A stretch of 9,512 nt of DNA from Candidatus Babelota bacterium (GTDB lineage: Bacteria > JAGOBX01), in contig JAGOBX010000103.1 of NCBI GenBank assembly GCA_017999075.1, positions 1 to 9,512 on the forward strand. Reading direction: 5' to 3'. This document shows, in pieces, positions 6,649 to 9,512 of this stretch. The notes under the pieces were generated by a model. That model was not told the origin of the DNA. It searched no databases and saw only the letters and a program-made list of their open reading frames with translations. The stretch's first letter is position 1. Every line of letters begins with the position of its first letter. Made by a program: the position numbers and the translations under genes.

Positions 6649-8521
6649 TGTATATCACGTTACCCGAAAACTTTTTCACAGGAAAAATCTTATTTTCGGA
6701 TTCTAATTGTTTTATTAAATCTGTAATATTGTATGAAAACCGTTTCGCATATTTTTCAGAAAAAAATATATATGATATACGATTTTCTTTCATTTTCAAA
6801 ATAAAATCTTCATGATTTTTAACATTATTTATATTAACCGGACTTAACGTTAAACTCGGAGAATATCCTAGTAAAAACTCTCGGTTAAAATAAAAAGTCT
6901 GCTGATGAACAATAAAAAATTTTTTGGAAGAATCTATATTTTCATTAGTCCATTTTACAGCCTGATAAAATTCACCGTCAGCATAAAATCTTTTTTCAAG
7001 ATACTTATCTTCAGGTTCAATCCCTGTTATCACTTTATATCTGCTTATATGCTGGCCTGCAAGAAGCGGATAATTAATTAAAATTACAACAAAAAACAAC
7101 AAAATATTGGCAATAGAAAATATTTTCCAGCAACTGCCCATTAAAAATAACCTGTAAAAAAAATATGTTCCTGCAACGCACAAAACAGGGTATGCCGGCA
7201 AAATATATCTTGATCTCGGCGCATTAAAATAAATAAGAATAATGAATAATACAGCATAAACAAAAATATAAACCAGTTTCCGCAATTCTGTTCTGTCAAT
7301 AAAAAACGCCATTGCAAATATTGAGCAGTAAAAAATATAGAAAAGAGGCGATAACGAATATTTCCAGAAATCATAAGTTTGAAATTTTATAGAAACCTGG
7401 TATGGAAATTTGATAAAATTTATCAACGGATTACTTTTCATTTTAGTTTCTTTGAAATGCCTCACCATATTATTAGTATTAGTTTCAATTTCTCTTATTT
7501 GCGGAATATTATTAAACTGCGTCTGTTTTATCCCGAATATATTATTCAAAAATGGATAAACAGGATTTCCTATATATATATAATTTCTAAGATAAAACGG
7601 ACAGCTCAAAATTATAAAAATAAACAGAAACGCTAATATGTTTTTCAAATATGAATAATGTCTTGTCATAATAAAATGAATAAAAATTATAATAATCATT
7701 ATCGCCGAATTTATAATGCCGTGATATTTAATGTTGTTCGAGACTGCGCAAAACATCAAAGTAAAAAACAGCCAACAGCATTTTTTTTCAGTAAAATATT
7801 TATAAAAAGAATATATTGAAAGTATTGAATAAAAAATCAGAAAAAACTCGTTTTTAGTGTAACCTGCAAGCCTGTTTATTGCAGGAGCAGAACAAAAAAA
7901 TAATACTGCAATTAAACAAAAAACCTCTGATTTAATAAAAACTTTTGAAAATCTGTATATCACAAGTAAAGTTAAAAAATAAAAATACCAGTGAAATAAC
8001 TGGGAAAATACTGGATTTTCAAAATATAATCCATACATAAAAAACATTTCCGCAAATTGAGGGAAAAATGAATAAAACAAATAATCTACAGGTATTATCT
8101 GTTGTTCCGCCAGGTATATTTTGGGAAGAGGCAGATGATATGTAAGCCCGTCAAGACTTGCAACAGGAGCCAATGCTCCGGGTAAATGCAGCAGTAAATT
8201 TAAAATTATCAAACCTGTAAGTATTTTTAATACAATAATATTTTGTCTGCGGATTATGAATTGAATCAGCGAAGCTAAATTGTTTATGTTTAAGACAGTA
8301 AATAAAATTTGAAATGAAAACAATCCTATAAAAAATTGTTTTACCAGTAACCCTGAAAAGCCAAAGACTATTGTTATATAATAAATAATGGTAAATCCTA
8401 TTGCCGAATGAAAAATATAATCGTCTATCAGCGATTCAAAAATAAATCTTTTAAATAAAATTTTTGAAATGGAAAAAAAAGAAATAGAAATAAATATTAA
8501 AAAAAATAATGAATATATCAT
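6629..8521 (-). CDS. GT-C superfamily membrane glycosyltransferase, large
   Basis: The 630-residue product has roughly a dozen membrane spans over residues 1-480 and a soluble, outward-facing C-terminal part (about 485-630). In the first large loop LDGLTYHLPLPKIYL (123-137) holds the aspartate and the Tyr-His-Leu/Pro-Lys pattern seen in many GT-C enzymes that use polyprenyl-phosphate sugars. Further family-like marks are YTKNEFFLIFYSI (221-233) and a loop with RNYIYIGNPVYPF (312-324). These fit a transferase building a surface glycan or glycolipid; the sugar is unknown. The start at 8521 lacks a good ribosome binding site, but its ATG overlaps the stop of a 51-residue membrane protein (ATGA), so translation is probably coupled. 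The C-terminal end, GNVIYSVSPEI, is a normal ending for this type. It lies upstream of a second GT-C gene with which it probably forms an operon. Confidence 0.82.
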   Translation of the reverse strand: MIYSLFFLIFISISFFSISKILFKRFIFESLIDDYIFHSAIGFTIIYYITIVFGFSGLLVKQFFIGLFSFQILFTVLNINNLASLIQFIIRRQNIIVLKILTGLIILNLLLHLPGALAPVASLDGLTYHLPLPKIYLAEQQIIPVDYLFYSFFPQFAEMFFMYGLYFENPVFSQLFHWYFYFLTLLVIYRFSKVFIKSEVFCLIAVLFFCSAPAINRLAGYTKNEFFLIFYSILSIYSFYKYFTEKKCCWLFFTLMFCAVSNNIKYHGIINSAIMIIIIFIHFIMTRHYSYLKNILAFLFIFIILSCPFYLRNYIYIGNPVYPFLNNIFGIKQTQFNNIPQIREIETNTNNMVRHFKETKMKSNPLINFIKFPYQVSIKFQTYDFWKYSLSPLFYIFYCSIFAMAFFIDRTELRKLVYIFVYAVLFIILIYFNAPRSRYILPAYPVLCVAGTYFFYRLFLMGSCWKIFSIANILLFFVVILINYPLLAGQHISRYKVITGIEPEDKYLEKRFYADGEFYQAVKWTNENIDSSKKFFIVHQQTFYFNREFLLGYSPSLTLSPVNINNVKNHEDFILKMKENRISYIFFSEKYAKRFSYNITDLIKQLESENKIFPVKKFSGNVIYSVSPEI

Positions 8522-8673
8522 TTGACAGTCAATCCGATTTTTGATAAAACCAGGTTAATGCTTGTTTTATTTTCATAAATAAAAGATTGAAAAAAAGTCG
8601 AATAAAATATTATTGAACTTGAAATTATTATTATTTCAAATATTATCAAAACTATTATCCTAAACTTTTTCAT
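8518..8673 (-). CDS. Small single-span membrane protein (51 residues)
   Basis: This ORF is too short for usual gene calling but well supported. It begins at the ATG at 8673 with AGGA 7 nt upstream, and its TGA stop overlaps the ATG of the large GT-C gene as ATGA, the arrangement of coupled genes. The 51-residue product has a basic start (MKKFR), one hydrophobic segment (IIVLIIFEIIIISSSIIFY, 6-24) and a polar tail ending in SKIGLTVK. The positive start suggests that the N-terminus is inside and the tail outside, although an uncleaved or cleaved signal peptide cannot be ruled out. I recognise no family. Its place suggests a helper or subunit of the GT-C enzyme, or a leader ORF that controls its translation. 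It accounts for nearly half of the 341 bp that would otherwise be empty before the GT-C gene. Confidence 0.72.
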   Translation of the reverse strand: MKKFRIIVLIIFEIIIISSSIIFYSTFFQSFIYENKTSINLVLSKIGLTVK

Positions 8674-8717
8674 AAAATCATCCTGTTAAACCCAAAACTG
8701 CTCCTACTTTTTATGTG

Positions 8718-8770
8718 ATTGAAAAATTGTCCACAACTAATGCTTTCGGTACTTTTACCAATTTTTCAAT
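8718..8770. repeat. 12-bp perfect inverted repeat in the intergenic region
   Basis: ATTGAAAAATTG (8718-8729) and its exact reverse complement CAATTTTTCAAT (8759-8770) enclose 29 bp. It lies in the leader region of the small membrane protein gene, between that gene and the terminator-like hairpin after carbamate kinase. The remaining intergenic DNA (8674-8717) holds only the AGGA ribosome binding site and a poor promoter candidate (TTGTGG-17-TAAAAA) that overlaps this repeat. The repeat could be an RNA leader structure or a protein site; no function can be read. Confidence 0.7.
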
Positions 8771-8788
8771 GTTCTAATAAAGTTTTCG

Positions 8789-8850
8789 AAATTAAACGAT
8801 TACTGAAACCGTATACAAATCCGGGGTTCAGCAATCGTTTAATTTTTTTT
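8789..8850. terminator. Long hairpin after carbamate kinase, probable terminator
   Basis: Two arms of 22 nt (8789-8810 and 8824-8845) are complementary at 20 positions, one of the two others being a possible G-U pair in the minus-strand RNA, and enclose 13 nt. It starts 18 bp after the carbamate kinase stop, where a terminator is expected. The longest T run, eight T at 8843-8850, follows the stem on the plus strand; on the minus strand only the U-rich end of the arm and a few T follow. It may terminate in both directions or belong to a plus-strand transcript. Confidence 0.6.
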
Positions 8851-8862
8851 AAACTTATTATA

Positions 8863-9512
8863 TTACATTTTCCAATCAGGAACTATCTGCGTGCCTGTTT
8901 TCCCTCTGACTGCGTCAAACGCCTGGTCAAGAGAAGTGATTATTGACCTGTCTCCGCCGAATTCTATAAATCTTAACGCTGCTTTAACTTTAGGTCCCAT
9001 GCTTCCTGATTTAAAATGACCTTCATCATATAATTTCTGCATTTCTGAAAAGCTCACTTTCTCAACGGCTTTCTGATCCGGTTTACCGAAATTTATCAAA
9101 GCATGAGGAACATCTGTAAGTATCAATAAAATATCGGCACCTACAACTTCTGCAAGTTTCTCGCCTGCGAGATCTTTATCAATAACAGCAGCTGTACCTC
9201 TCAAATGACCATCTTTATTATATACTACAGGTACTCCGCCGCCGCCTGAAGCAATTACTACTATTCCGGAATCAAGCATTCTCCTGATAGCTATATATTC
9301 CATATTTTTAATAGGATCTGGTGAAGCTACCACGCGTCTGAATCTGCGTTCAACATTTGCGGGTTTAACTTCCTTTATAATCCAGTCAGGACGTTCTTTC
9401 AATAATTTTTCTGTTTCTTCTTTTGTGTAAAATGACCCTACAGGTTTGGTTGGATCTTTGTAATCAGGGTCATCAGCGCTTACAAGAACCTGATTTACTA
9501 TCGCTGCTTCAG
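8863..9512 (-). CDS. arcC: Carbamate kinase, N-terminus missing at window edge
   Basis: The frame is open to the right edge, so the true start is outside; about 215 of the usual 310 or so residues are visible. Carbamate kinase (amino-acid kinase family, cytoplasmic, dimeric) makes ATP and carbamate from carbamoyl phosphate and ADP in fermentative breakdown of arginine, citrulline or similar compounds. The visible part begins with the family stretch VNQVLVSADDPDYKDPTKPVG, here including DPTKPVGSFYTKEE, then has VVASPDP, the glycine-rich IASGGGGVPVV, GTAAVIDKDLAGEKLA with the conserved Lys and Asp, LLILTDV, and the C-terminal FKSGSMGPKVKAALRF and TSLDQA, ending at a usual place. No residue break is seen. 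An internal TTG at 9402 is not the start. Arginine deiminase and ornithine carbamoyltransferase genes are not in the window, so the pathway served is not known. A long hairpin follows the stop. Confidence 0.95.
   Translation of the reverse strand, partial: EAAIVNQVLVSADDPDYKDPTKPVGSFYTKEETEKLLKERPDWIIKEVKPANVERRFRRVVASPDPIKNMEYIAIRRMLDSGIVVIASGGGGVPVVYNKDGHLRGTAAVIDKDLAGEKLAEVVGADILLILTDVPHALINFGKPDQKAVEKVSFSEMQKLYDEGHFKSGSMGPKVKAALRFIEFGGDRSIITSLDQAFDAVRGKTGTQIVPDWKM

Noticed and set aside
6629-6660. Frameshift at the end of the large GT-C gene that would join it to the 36-codon ORF
   Set aside because: The GT-C protein already ends in a way usual for its type, and there is no slippery site at the junction that demands a longer product.
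8727-8735. TTGTCCACA, one mismatch from the DnaA box consensus
   Set aside because: A single box without further boxes, an AT-rich unwinding region of note or origin genes nearby does not indicate a replication origin.
8719-8946. Plus-strand ORF of 75 codons running from the intergenic hairpins into carbamate kinase
   Set aside because: It crosses two inverted repeats and the conserved end of carbamate kinase, and its product looks random.
9400-9402. TTG at 9402 as start of carbamate kinase
   Set aside because: The frame stays open upstream and encodes conserved carbamate kinase sequence (DPTKPVGSFYTKEE), so the gene is cut by the window edge.

Overview
The window is 9.5 kb of low-GC DNA (by eye about 30% G+C). 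Every gene I can support lies on the minus strand, so the genes read from right to left. The proteins are bacterial: a Tex-type RNA-binding protein, a MoxR ATPase, carbamate kinase, a nitrilase-superfamily amidohydrolase, a CheA-like histidine kinase and two GT-C membrane glycosyltransferases. No gene here fixes the phylum. Carbamate kinase is compatible with a fermentative or anaerobic life. No mobile element, CRISPR array, tRNA or rRNA gene was seen.

In transcription order: (A) 9512-8863, carbamate kinase, missing its N-terminal third at the window edge, then a long hairpin (8789-8845) and a second inverted repeat (8718-8770). (B) 8673-5268, a probable cell-envelope module: a 51-residue single-span membrane protein overlaps by ATGA the start of a 630-residue GT-C enzyme, and a 417-residue GT-C enzyme of GT87/mannosyltransferase type follows. 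The 107-bp gap between the two large genes carries a short basic ORF that may be a gene remnant. (C) 5226-3404, a well-formed promoter and a 585-residue, very acidic protein with two N-terminal membrane spans and a repeated short motif of the form [D/E]-I-D-K/E-L-L. (D) 3311-1465, a nitrilase-family hydrolase and a MoxR ATPase, essentially abutting. (E) 1402-200, a CheA-like ATPase without a CheW-like domain and without a visible phospho-accepting histidine, preceded by a possible promoter with a palindrome in its spacer. (F) 105-1, the first 35 codons of a Tex homologue.

Block B probably assembles a surface glycan or glycolipid from lipid-linked sugars. Blocks C to E put a membrane-anchored acidic scaffold-like protein, an orphan MoxR and an orphan chemotaxis-type kinase side by side on one strand. 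Whether they work together cannot be told from sequence. The repeated motif in the acidic protein resembles the CheY-binding N-terminus of FliM, which makes a signalling link worth testing, but it remains a hypothesis.

Three ORF starts were decided or qualified by reading around them: the nitrilase starts at the ATG at 3311 (not the upstream TTG), MoxR may start at ATG 2421 or TTG 2427, and carbamate kinase is open to the right-hand edge.
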